Below, piece after piece: positions 29,560 to 39,749 of a DNA stretch of 52,201 bases. Made by a program: the position numbers and the translations under genes. The notes beneath the pieces were generated by a model. That model made no database searches, was not told where the DNA came from, and saw only the letters and a program-made list of their open reading frames with translations. This DNA is from Chara braunii (lineage: Eukaryota; Streptophyta; Charophyceae; Charales; Characeae), in contig BFEA01000035.1 in assembly GCA_003427395.1 (NCBI GenBank), positions 3,457,098 through 3,509,298 on the forward strand, given 5' to 3'. Every line of letters starts with the position of its first letter. Position 1 is the first letter of the stretch.

Positions 29560-31540
29560 TGCTCGCACCAGGCTAAGAACCATAGACAAACTTGGGAGGA
29601 TAACCATGTACAATCTTTCAAGACTTTTCAGGACTACGCATCTTTTTCTTACTGAGGATAGACGACAACTTTCGTGGCCAGCGGAATACACAGGATATGA
29701 AATAACACAATGGATCGTGAGAACGCTGAGTTTTGGTTGTTAACACTGAAACGGCAGCTGCGGTTGCAAGGATATCCAACCCGCATTCAATCGGGGCTTG
29801 GAAAATTTTGTTAGGGAAAAGGCACACGACTGGCATAGCATATGCCAAAGACAGTGTCCGCACTGAGGCGCTTACTATGACAATAAGGACAAAAGAAGAA
29901 GCGACATGAAATCATTTGTGGTAAGTTGCACTGCCAAGTCACCACGCTAGGAAAACGGTCACTCAACAAGTAGTAGGACGCGAGATACGTGGTCAAAGAC
30001 GAGTTTCCAAATCAGGTAGAATTCGCCGCCAAGAGGGAAAGTTAGAATAGAGTACTTAGCTCTCTCTCGCATGCAGAGAATCATTCAAGAAACTCGAGGA
30101 GGAGCCTCAGGCCCTCAGGCAAAGAATGAGTGAGTCCAGTAGGTGACTTACGTAGTATTTATGGGTGGAGGTTTGACTCTGCCTTCAAGCAATGCATCCC
30201 CTGATGATGTTGGCTTCCTAGCGCCGCCTTAAACATACAATAGGGTACGCGAGGTGCGCGCTGGAATTCCTTCTTTCTAATTTACGTGAATGTTTCGTTT
30301 TCTCAATGCTCTTCTCCTGTCGCTACCTTGCCACCTTGCGTCAGCTCATTCGTCCTTGTGTGACTCTGTGTGAAGACATTGTGTCTGCACCTTGGGGGAC
30401 ATAATTTGTGTCTTAACAGGTGGTTGTCGTAATACTGCACTCTGGCATACTACCTCTCAACCAGATCAATCATCTCGTCATGCATCGCATATCATCACCT
30501 AGACATTCCAGAGGTAGGTACAAGCATTCCCATATTCCATTCACATAATCCACACAAAATAACTCTTCATTCGTAAAAAGCAATGGACGTGAAATCACTC
30601 AGAGATGATCATAGAGGGATTTGATACATCAAAAGGGGTCAAGAAGATGAGAGAAACAATCATCAGGTCTCTCGCACTCATGACAACATACACAATAGAC
30701 ACAGAGTTTGCAATCACACAAAGCTTGAACATATTTATTCAACAAATGAGGAAGTCATTAACCTCGCTCTCTAACAATGAAAAGCTGACTGATTCACAAG
30801 CTTCACCAATGAGACTGTTGATAATCCATTATCGCACACTAACTCTCACACTCAAAGATTGTCATCAACAGGCTGGGTTCGACCGAGTCCCTACAGTCCA
30901 TCGCAACAAATTTGCCACCTCATGTAATCGGTGTTCGCATGCTGAGCCTTTCTGATCCACTCACAACCATTCCACCCACTTGGTTAAGACATCTCCCTGA
31001 TCCCGTTAACCATAATGAAAACAAGTGAGAGCAAAAATCACACTTGCAAGGCTCATAGTTGAGCAATGAAGGTAAGGGAGAGAAAAGGAAAAAGGAGGGA
31101 GGGTTGTTGCATGACCATATTGCAACGAGGCAGATATAGCCAGTCTCCACACTACGATCATGACAAAGTGTTTCTGTCCAATTTGTAGAAGAGGAGTAGC
31201 AAAGGGGAAAATGAGAAGTGAAGAACCGGAAGACTTAAGTAGGAAAGAAGGAATCAAGCAAGAAGGAGAGACAGTTGAAAAGTTGCACAAGAAGCACGGT
31301 GCAAGCAGTACAATGAAGTGGTTGAGGTGTTAGGGTGACAAAAAAAGTTGTGCAAGAAATCGCACGCATGAGCAAGAGTTCAAGAAAAAGGATGCGGGGA
31401 GAGATGGAAGACGAACCGCCAAAGAAACTTGAAGGGCAGTGCCTCTCTTTCTACGGTTGCTTGCATCCCACAACCTATGGAATTCACAATTGCAAGCATT
31501 TCCTGAGGTGCATGGAATTCAAAAAGAGATGATGAACACA
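29560..31540. other. Unrecognised, no supported gene
   Basis: Short frames of 60-116 codons exist on both strands (for example 30,605-30,955) with no known motif. 31,140-31,420 has a Lys/Glu-rich character in one plus frame but is interrupted. No RNA gene is recognised. Confidence 0.25.
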
Positions 31541-31671
31541 CTTTTTTTTTTTAACATACCTCAGATCTGCTGGAGGTGCTGGTATGAGCATACACCTCTA
31601 GTAGCCCTGTGGCTGGCGCCAATCCATTGGTGGGGAGCTTCATCTGCTGGAAAATGGGTCCAACGTACCTT
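31541..31671 (-). mobile_element. LINE-type 3' tail motif with poly(A), minus strand
   Basis: On the minus strand: TACGTTGGACCCATTTTCC, then AGCAGATGAAGCTCCCCACC and AATGGATTGG. About 70 bases later comes GGTATGTT and an 11-base A-run (31,541-31,551). This is an independent retroposed end of the same tail family. Confidence 0.6.
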
Positions 31672-31849
31672 ACAGAAAACGTATAGAGCATGGATGTATG
31701 AAATGTATAGATTGCCAGGGAGACCATCTTTGACCTGTACTTAGCCTCCTGCTCTATCCTTGCCATGCTAGCAGACCCCCCCCAATAGTATATAGGGAAT
31801 CTCACAAAAATTTTTGCGTTGCTATTTGTTTATTACGGGTCATGAGAAA

Positions 31850-32000
31850 TTTTAAAAGTGATTGACGACACAAGTGGACCATCTTATCGGATTGATGTGC
31901 CCTTTCATCTCAAGACATATCCCATCTTCCACATGTCTAAGTTGTTACTCTACGTCGAAGATCAAAACTTCCCTAATAGACCGTCAATGTTTTCACCTTC
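31850..32000 (+). pseudogene. Gypsy integrase C-terminal fragment, inverted
   Basis: Plus strand: YRIDVPFHLKTYPIFHMSKLLLYVEDQNFPNRPSMFSPS. This is the segment just before the chromodomain and matches ...SKLLPYVEGQDLPHRLSMFPPS of the 15-kb remnant. It faces the opposite way to the integrase core that starts right after it, so an internal inversion lies near 32,000. Confidence 0.7.
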
Positions 32001-35000
32001 ACATACATCTGGAGAATCTGTTGGCACAATCGTTTAATTTGCTCAATCTTCCCATTTGTCTCAGGGTTCCTACCTGAAGATATAGTTAATCTTGTGTCGT
32101 AGATTTCCATCAAGCTCTGCCACTATTACCCGGTAAACCGGATGTCTCTGTCAGACACAATGGTCTTACGGAATCCATATTCAGAGACCCATCACATCTA
32201 AAATTTCTGAATGACCAGTTTGGTCTTGGCTTCAAATGAACATAACATTCTTGGAGAACCTATCAACAGTAACCATAACTTGACGATTCTCATTTCTACT
32301 TTTAGTGAAACTCATTAAGTCCATCGAGATTGACTCACCCGATTCATTGGGAATAGGAAGTCGTTTAAGTTGTCCTAAAGGGTTCTCATGGGTCGACTTG
32401 TTCTGTTGACATACAAGGCAAGTCCTCACATAGGTTAGTCTTCTTTCATTCCCTGTCATTCGAACTCCTCGCGCATATTAGCATAAGTCTTTTTAAAGTC
32501 AAAATGACTTTTTGTGTCGTGACACTCGCCTAAAATCAAACTTTTTACAACTTTTCGTGGGGAACACAGATCCTTTGCTCACCTTTGTCCATTAACAAGA
32601 GAGTGCCATCTTCCATTCTATATTCTAAAAAACTCTCATGAGTTTTTTGCAATGTTTGAATGATAAGATTTCATATTTCATCCTTAACATATCTTAACCT
32701 AATTTTGTTTTCGAATTCATTCCCAATGTCGAGATAGGTTATGACAGTTCCAAAGAAATCAGATCAGTGAGAGAGTGCATGGGCTGCCATATTGTACTTA
32801 CCTTTGATCGTCTTGAGCTTGAAGTCAAAGGTTTCAATGATAACGAATCATTAGGCTAACTTATTAGACAACCGTCGTTACGTCTTCATCCATCCACTTC
32901 ATCGTTTCATGGTCTAAATAGACCTTGAAGTGCCTACCTAACAAAGAATGTTTCTACGTAGTTAGCGCTTGCAGTAAAGCATGCGATTCTCCCCTGTAGG
33001 CCGAGTTAGCCACTTTTTCGGAGGGCAGGCGATAAGACGTTAGCTCAATTGGCAGGTAACCCTTCCCATTATCTTTCTACAAAACCGCCCCAATCCCGTA
33101 CTGACGTGCATTACTTGTCACAACGAATGAGAGTTAGGGATCAACTATGTTCAAGACATGATAGTGATTCGACACATACTTACAACTTTTGAAAGAAGAC
33201 TTATAGTCTTTGTTCCTCAACCAGATTGTTTATTTCTTTAGCAACCTTCTCATAGGAGCAACTATAATGAAGAAGTTTCTTACAAACTTCCTATAATAGC
33301 TTGCGAGTAGGGCGAAGAAACGAAGTTCAGTTATAGTCTTCAATTTCATTCATTTTTTTATTGCAACAATTTTTCTTTCTCCGGGTCTCAAGCCCTCTTC
33401 ATTTACGATATGTCAGACTTACAAAATTCCTACTTCTTATGATTCATTTTGAAATAACCTTCTCTCAACCTTTGCAAGACCATTCGTAGGTGTTTCTCGT
33501 GGTCCTTCATTGTCTTACTGTAAACCAAGTCGTTGTCAAGATAAACAACTACAAACCGATTAAGCCAGTCACAAAACAGTTCATTCATGATCTTTGGAAG
33601 GTTGCAAGGGCGTAGTAGGACCAACTGGCATGACCACGATCTCGTAATGACCACACCTTGTTTGAAACGTTGTCTTATTTTGATATTCTTTAGCCACCTC
33701 AATCTGATGGTATACGAGTGCATATCAATATTTCTAAATCACTTGCAACTTTCAATTCATCAAGAAGGTCATATCCGAGGAAGTGCTTCTACGTTTTTTA
33801 CTATTTCCACGTTCAGTAGTCAATACAAAGTTTTAGTTTTCTTTCATTTTTAGTCATGAAGAGCATAGCGGCGCAGTAGGGAGAAGAGCTCGATGAAATC
33901 CATCATTTTTCAGTAAGTTTTTGCAATTGTTTCCTTAACTCTTCTAACTCCGCGGGGACATACGATAGATCGGTCCTTAGGGAATCTTACTTTCGATAAT
34001 AATCTCGATCGTATGCTTGATTATTCTTTTTGTTATTCCCATTGGTTCGGTTTGCGGTTCCTTGCATTCTTCAAATAGTTTCTTGATAGAAGGAGGATAG
34101 GAAGTAGAACACGCAACTACATTCTTAAACCACCAGTACCTCGCCCAACTATGCACTCCGACCCTCAGGCGGTCGGTATCCTGAGCCTGCCGAGCCTGAA
34201 GGTATCAGTACCACGACAGTCCGAGCCTGAAGGGACCACTAACAAAAAAAAAAATGAAAAAGGAAAGAAAAACAACAATGTTAGAAACGTGAATGCGGTT
34301 CGATATGTTCTTCGCCGTGTCTGTGCGAGCATGCTCTGAGTGAGGGCATCTCAGCCCCATGGACTCATTGTTAAAATCTAAAAAGAACAAGAAGAAGAAG
34401 AAAAAAAAAACGTCTCCTTATGTCAGAATTTAGAAACTAAGAAGAAAACAAAAAAAAAACACTTACCGCTTTGGCCATGAACGTGACTGCATACATTCTT
34501 CGCTGTACTAGTATGAGTGTGCCCTTAATGAAGGCGTTTGAGCACATCACGGGATATTCCCTGACTTCCAGGCAGGGGCCTAAAAAAAGCAAAAAAAAAA
34601 AAAAGAATCTCACCGTTGTAGTAGTGAGATTCATTATTCTAAGAACAAACGCAAGCACGGTCTCTACAACTACCTTCCCGACATAGGGGAAGTCCATAAA
34701 CTTGAGTTTTTTTTTTCTTCCCCGTTTCTGCATCAATCTTTGTTGCCACCGGTCACCAGTGCCCCGACCCCCATCCGATGCGGCGTGTTAACGATCGCGT
34801 TGGAAAAAAAAAGTTGGGCAAGGTACTGGTGGTTTAACAAGTACCATCACCACCTCTTGTGCCAACTTCTTTTTTGTCACCATACTTCAAAAGGTGGTTA
34901 GACTTATACAACAAAAAGATAGAGATGATTCCGAACCAGACTTATAAACAACTTAATTAACTTCAATTCTTCATTTTCGTCTGTCAACCTAACGGTTTGT

Positions 35001-35067
35001 TCTTATACTTGACTTCGAGATCATCTTCCTCATGCCATTTCATTCCTAAAGATAAGTCGAATGGTAA

Positions 35068-35486
35068 CTACTTTTCCACAAAGAAGTTTATCCCATGCAA
35101 TATCTTCTCTCCTTCCTTAGTCATCAAGTAACATTTCACTTTGTCAGCAGACCAGGACACACTTATTGTGCTTTGATTTGCGATCGTTAATGTTATCGGA
35201 TTGGGTAAGTCCTTAAACTTCACTCCTAAGTGCAATTTTGTTATTGTCTTCTCATAAATGTAGAACCTCATTGACCAGGGTCAAGCAAAGCACCCACACC
35301 TGTCCGCACAATTTCTAAGTCTACTAGCATCAACTTGCCCCTAGACTTTGCTTTCTTAGCCCATGAACTTTGTAAAGCAATCGGCTCATTTCCAAGTTTA
35401 TCAAGGGACTCAACCAATGTGGCTGAACACATTACTCTTTCAGGGCGATTTGGGTGAGGGGCCGAAGAAGAGTCATCATCTGCCAT
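35068..35486 (-). pseudogene. Aspartic protease-like fragment
   Basis: Two abutting minus frames together give ...LVDLEIVRTGVGALLDPG, then (after a one-base shift) MRFYIYEKTITKLHLGVKFKDLPNPITLTIANQSTISVS. This is the gypsy protease layout, with a hydrophobic strand before the active site and then the N-F/Y-I step. The active site reads DPG, so catalysis is doubtful. Confidence 0.6.
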
Positions 35487-35555
35487 AGGAGTTGGAGGGT
35501 TGAAAGGGGGTCGTGCGCCAAGTCGTCTAAACCCCCTGGCTCAATAGGAGCCCTT

Positions 35556-35780
35556 TTACTCATATTGACTGCTCCCTTTTGGGTTTCGAATCAAAGGACA
35601 CCATGCGATGATGTGTCCCTCTGTGTCGCACTTCAGACACTGACTCTTGTCATCCTTCCATACATCCTGGGAGATACATATTTTTTTCCAAGGTTTCCCT
35701 AAAGCAATGTTAGGATGGACAGGAAAGGAGCATGCCCTCTTTTTTACTCCTCCTCCGCTTGTGCCTCCCTTGTTAGCCAC
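35556..35780 (-). pseudogene. Gag nucleocapsid fragment with zinc knuckle
   Basis: A 74-codon frame containing C-X2-C-X4-H-X4-C (CLKCDTEGHIIAWC), the nucleic-acid-binding knuckle of retroelement gag proteins. It lies directly upstream of the protease-like frame. Confidence 0.7.
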
Positions 35781-36033
35781 AACAACAGTGATGTTTACCT
35801 TTCCAAACTCACTGCTACTACTTGTCTCATCCTCGTATCACCTCTCCATTGTCTCATAATAAAGAACGAGAAGGAGGTGGTTCTGTCGTTTTTGCCTCCA
35901 CCAAATCCTTTTGCCCATGCCACCTCGTTGCCTTTCCTTTACCACACCCAAATACGTTCTCGGGCACGACGATCTTGTGGCGAGCGGAGGACCTCACGGT
36001 CGTGTCACGTAGGATTAAGGTACTATTTTTTAG

Positions 36034-36276
36034 TCAGCTAGAGATACCACTCTGACCGTGTGTGCCAGCTATACCTCTCGCGACTCCCTGCGACAGGACA
36101 GAGTTCCGCGAGGTACAACTCACCTCTACCTGAGGGGCTGTCACCACCCTTAGGTAAGCGTATCCCTGTTGAGGTACCGACTCACGTACGAAAGCTTTTA
36201 CTTGCAATTGCAGAGGTAAGTCGGCTGAGGGCGTTTTCTCGATCTCCGTAGCATAGGTATACACGCGGTTGAACAC
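36034..36276 (-). pseudogene. Gag-like fragment homologous to 28,060-28,325
   Basis: An 80-codon frame (MFNRVYTYATEIEKTPSADLPLQLQVKAFVRE...). Its DNA is clearly similar to 28,060-28,325 in the opposite orientation. Its place upstream of the zinc knuckle fits gag, but no gag domain is recognised with certainty. Confidence 0.45.
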
Positions 36277-36288
36277 CTAAGACTGACC

Positions 36289-36632
36289 CATTTACACGTC
36301 GGGCATCGGGGCACTGATCTCCTGGACCAACTTACTATTCAGATCGACTTGACTAACGATCTTTCGCCCATGTAATACTCTAACCTATTTGCACTTTACC
36401 AATAAATTATATATGCTATATAAAATTTCTTCAAATCGATATAAACATAATGAATACATTTCACTCGCCGGGCATCGGGGCGCTGATCTCCCAGACCGAC
36501 TTACTATTCAGGCCGACTTGACTGACGATCTTTCGCGCATGCAATACTCTAACCTATTTGCACTTGACCAATAAATTATATATGTTGTATAATAATATTT
36601 CAAATTGATATAAACATAATGAATACATTTCA
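36289..36632. repeat. 172-bp tandem duplication
   Basis: CATTTACACGTCGGGCATCG and CATTTCACTCGCCGGGCATCG begin the two copies. They share CTTACTATTCAG..CGACTTGACT, CAATAAATTATATATG and ATATAAACATAATGAATACAT. Divergence by eye is about 10%. Confidence 0.85.
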
Positions 36633-37858
36633 AAGGTTGAGACTTGAAGACAAGGAGATGTCTTTTACATTTTTACAGAAAAATAGGCAAACATCAGAAT
36701 GAACAGAGCTTTGACTTTTGAAAGAGAAACAATCAATAGGCTCATGGCCTACGCATGACAAATAAAGTAGGTTCATGACCTTTTAAAACATGCATCAAAA
36801 ATAAAAGATAGGTTTGTGGCATTTCAAGGAAATGACATAAATAAGACTCTCAACCTTTGTCAATTATCCTAATCTGTTCATTATCAAGGAAGGGTGAAGT
36901 ATGAAAACCAAAACAAATGTACAAAGGTTAGGTGTCGATGAAGTATCTGAGTCGAGGTTCGGGTGAGCATAAGTTCCGCAATGCGAGTTGAGTGAATAAC
37001 ACGTGGTTGGTCGGTATACTGACCTGCAAACAAGAGTCAATCATATTTCAAAATAACAGAGTTAACCATTCATTCACTTTCATACACATTACATTCGTGC
37101 TTCCAAACCTCTCTGCCAGACATTCTTTTTTCGACTCAGTTATTCAAAGACTTTTTTTGACCAAACACAAACCCTTCAGACACTGACCCGAAAATCAGAA
37201 ATGTCATTTAGTGCAAAGGTTGATGCAAAGTGTGGGTGTCATGGGTGAGTGGGGGTTGAGTTGGCGAACCAACCTGTTACCATAAGGCAACAATATGTAG
37301 TTTTGTATAGACTCATAATGAGTCTTCTTCATTAAGATGACCTGCAATCACAGACAGGTCAACAAGGTCTCAACACCTCCCTCGCTATCGACATGACCCT
37401 ACATGAAGTTTAACAATATAAACTTCAATTTTAATAGAGGACTATGATATAGTCCGATCAAATGTAAGTATGAAGTAAGAAGACCCTCACTGGAGCCTTC
37501 ATCTCATACTTACTAGTCTGTATGGATTCGATCGAGCAATAGGATGACTCAGACATGAGCATCCTACCGTTTGTTTTTAGTCTAATAGACTTAGACAGAC
37601 CATGGGATGACCTGCACAGGGGTACCCCACTTCTAGTCTGTCAATCTAGCAATCTAATATAGGTATGTGTGTACAAACGAGCAATAGGATGTTCCTCACA
37701 CATAAACCTTATCTTATCACCCGTTTTGTACCACTACTCTATCCATACATTAGTCAAATACAAGGGAGTTGAGGGTAGTACAAACAAGGGTCTATAGGAT
37801 GAGAACGAGGAAGGACTTCGTCTGTCTTCTCATTTCGTGTCTCTACTTTTCCTTCTCA
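36633..37858. other. AT-rich, no gene seen; repeated GAGCAATAGGATG
   Basis: Possibly the 5' end or LTR of the minus-strand gypsy remnant, but no LTR pair is found. GAGCAATAGGATG occurs at about 37,532 and 37,678, each within similar TAGTCTGT...CATAAACC-type sequence. Confidence 0.3.
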
Positions 37859-37863
37859 CTCTC
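37859..37863. repeat. Target-site duplication CTCTC, left
   Basis: Five bases directly before the 5' LTR. They are identical to 47,625-47,629 after the 3' LTR. Confidence 0.8.
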
Positions 37864-38173
37864 TGTAGCGGACCTCTGGTTGGCCTATGAGACCAGCCCC
37901 TTGGCCTATTCTCACATGGCCTGTGTTCTATTCGGGGCAGTCAAGTCCAGGCTGGTACCTCTGTCGGTACCATCCAGTCCAGTCCATTCCCGTCAGTCCG
38001 CTGGGGTATACCCCAGCTGTTGTCTGGTTTCCGATTCATTCTACATTCGCGCACTTTGGAGTATGTGCGTTGGAGTCTGGCGTGGGAGCTGCGCTGTGCC
38101 ATCTCGCTCCCCCTTCTTCCTCCATCTCCATCTCCATCCTAGGCGGAGCAGCACAGCTGGTGGGTCCGCCACA
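37864..38173 (+). repeat. 5' LTR
   Basis: It starts TGTAGCGGACCTCTGG and ends GGGTCCGCCACA. It pairs with 47,316-47,624. Both contain CAGTCCGCTGGGGTATACCC and GGAGTCTGGCGTGGGAGC. The promoter should lie here, but no certain TATA box is seen. Confidence 0.9.
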
Positions 38174-38174
38174 T

Positions 38175-38189
38175 TGGTATCGGAGCGGG
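38175..38189 (+). promoter_or_regulatory. Primer-binding site, initiator-Met tRNA type
   Basis: TGGTATCGGAGCGGG begins one base after the 5' LTR. The common plant form, complementary to the initiator tRNA-Met 3' end, starts TGGTATCAGAGC; this copy has one change in that core. Confidence 0.8.
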
Positions 38190-38263
38190 AAATTTCCCCG
38201 CTCCCCCCTAACCCACCACATAGCAGGGAAAACAACAAAACCCGACAGTGGGGTTTTCTGTTG

Positions 38264-38575
38264 TTTTTCGGGCGGTTTTCAACAAGAACGAGGGAAGAAA
38301 AGAAGGAAAAAAAAAGGTGCATCAGGAAGCGACACGTGGCGGAAAAATAAGTTGCCGTCACGACGCGTGCGCGCAAGTGCTAAGGCCAAGGCCGCCGCAC
38401 ATGCATATGCTCACCGCTGTTTTTCGGGCGGTTTTCAACGAGAACGAGGGAAGAAAAGAAGGAAAAAAAAAAGGTGCAGCAAGAAGCGACACGTGGCGGA
38501 AAAAGGAGCTGCCGTCACGATGCGTGCGCGCAAGCGCCAAGGCCAAGGCCGCCGTACACGCACATGCCACGTACC
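38264..38575 (+). repeat. 156-bp tandem duplication in the element leader
   Basis: TTTTTCGGGCGGTTTTCAAC starts at 38,264 and 38,420. The copies share GAACGAGGGAAGAAAAGAAGG, GCGACACGTGGCGGAAAAA and AAGGCCAAGGCCGCCG and are more than 90% alike by eye. Confidence 0.85.
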
Positions 38576-38642
38576 CACGCTGGCCCGCTGCCCCGCCCTG
38601 CCTCGCCCTCGGATTTATATTATCAAGATCCGAAATCTTGCT

Positions 38643-38714
38643 GCCGTCGAGGTTTGAACCCAGGCAGCTGCTGGCCTTGCGCGTGCGTGGCTACTCCCGT
38701 AACACACTCGCCAT
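38643..38714 (-). mobile_element. tRNA-like SINE head (antisense)
   Basis: The minus strand has a B-box-like GGGTTCAAACCTC with GGCGAGTGTGTTACGGGAGTAG upstream where an A box would lie. It resembles a decayed tRNA-derived SINE head inserted in the retrotransposon leader. It is too diverged for a tRNA gene call. Confidence 0.4.
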
Positions 38715-38779
38715 ACTGTATGTATGGTTTTGTAATGTGGCACGCGTATGTATGGTTTTGTAGTGTGGCACTGTATGTA

Positions 38780-39025
38780 GGAGGCACAGTGACTGGCCCA
38801 TCGAAGAAGCTCGGTCCTGATGCTACCAGCTGACCCCTGACCGGTATCGCCCACCTGCTATAGCAGGTATCGCACCTGTTGGTGGGTGCAGCCCCCGCAT
38901 GTTCCCTCGTTGGAGGCTTGAGCACGAATGTGGCTGCTACGGGGTTCCCCACAATACTATAATGACAATAAAAAAGGTATGAAAGGTCGTCCTGTCCAGA
39001 TTTGACAAGTAATTGAATTGGTTGG
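38780..39025 (+). mobile_element. Right half of the 12.7-kb SINE family
   Basis: Matches 12,927-13,171 from GAGGCACAGTGACTGGCCCA to ATTGAATTGGTTGG at about 90% by eye. It starts exactly where the left half found at 39,513-39,620 stops. Confidence 0.8.
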
Positions 39026-39512
39026 GCTTAAAGAATTAGCCTTTAAAAAAAAAGAAAAAAATGCTGCCGAAATTTTTGAAAAATCAGATACTTCATTTCT
39101 CTCTGTCTCCTCATTTACTTATTTACTTATTTACTTATTTATTTATTTATTTATTATTTCTTTATTTATTTTTTTAAACTTTTAATTTGCGGCATTTTGA
39201 AACCTAGTGTGCTTATCTTGGTCTCTCATTTCCCTTGGCACATTCTTGACCCCTTGGGGGGTAGGGAAATGCTGCCAAAAATTCTAAAAAAATAAATAGT
39301 ATTTCTCTCTTCATATTTTGTTTCCTTATTTTTTTAATTTTTTTTATTATTTATTTATTTCCTTATTTATTTTTATTTTTCTATCGAAATTTCCCTGTTT
39401 ATTTATTTTCCCTCTTGCCTTCCCCTACTGCTTGCTATTTTATTTTCTTTTCTGTTTTTCTTTCACGTAGTCTTTTTCAGCTCACTTCGACCCCATCGGG
39501 GTAATGAAATGC
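39026..39512. other. AT-rich low-complexity leader sequence
   Basis: TTATTTATTTACTT-type runs. TGCTGCCGAAATTTTTGAAAAAT and TGCTGCCAAAAATTCTAAAAAAAT recur about 215 bases apart, so this may be a decayed duplication. No gene. Confidence 0.5.
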
Positions 39513-39620
39513 TACCTTCCTGGGCAAGCTTGGCGCCCGCCACCTAGAGATATGCGGTTGGTCCCCCTGAGTGGCATTGAGCAGAGACTGCTGATGTTCA
39601 TCGGGGGAGGGGACCGGAGG
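39513..39620 (+). mobile_element. Left body half of the 12.7-kb SINE family
   Basis: Matches 12,819-12,925 from TACCTTCCTGGGCAAGCTTGG to GGGGACCGGAGG. It lacks the tRNA-like head and the right half. Confidence 0.8.
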
Positions 39621-39706
39621 GTACCCTACCCTAACCACTCAAACTTCGGTTAGGGTTTTCTTAGGGTTTTTCTAGGGCTTAGGGTTTTCCTAACCCCCAT
39701 ACCTTC
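39621..39706. repeat. Interstitial telomere-like motifs
   Basis: CCCTACCCTAACC and then GGTTAGGGTTTTCTTAGGG, TTTTTCTAGGG, CTTAGGGTTTTCC. These are variants of TTTAGGG/TTTTAGGG in both orientations, head to head. Confidence 0.55.
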
Positions 39707-39749
39707 CCTTCTCATTCGGCCACCCTGGATCCGAACCACCCCTCCCCCT

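Larger units (their letters stand above)
32001..36280 (-). mobile_element. Ty3/gypsy (chromovirus-like) remnant, minus strand
   Basis: Minus-strand order: gag-like frame (36,276-36,034), zinc knuckle CLKCDTEGHIIAWC (near 35,645), protease-like ALLDPG at 35,270 with DPG where D-S/T-G is usual, RT (LKLCIDY near 33,830; VVYLDNDLVYSK near 33,545), RNase H (LSFVVTSNARQYGIGAVL near 33,125) and integrase (CLVCQQNKS, SISMDLM, VTVDRFSKNVMF; 32,459-32,232). Frames are broken throughout. It is a relative of the 15-kb remnant. Its integrase end has been inverted. LTRs are not identified. Confidence 0.75.
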
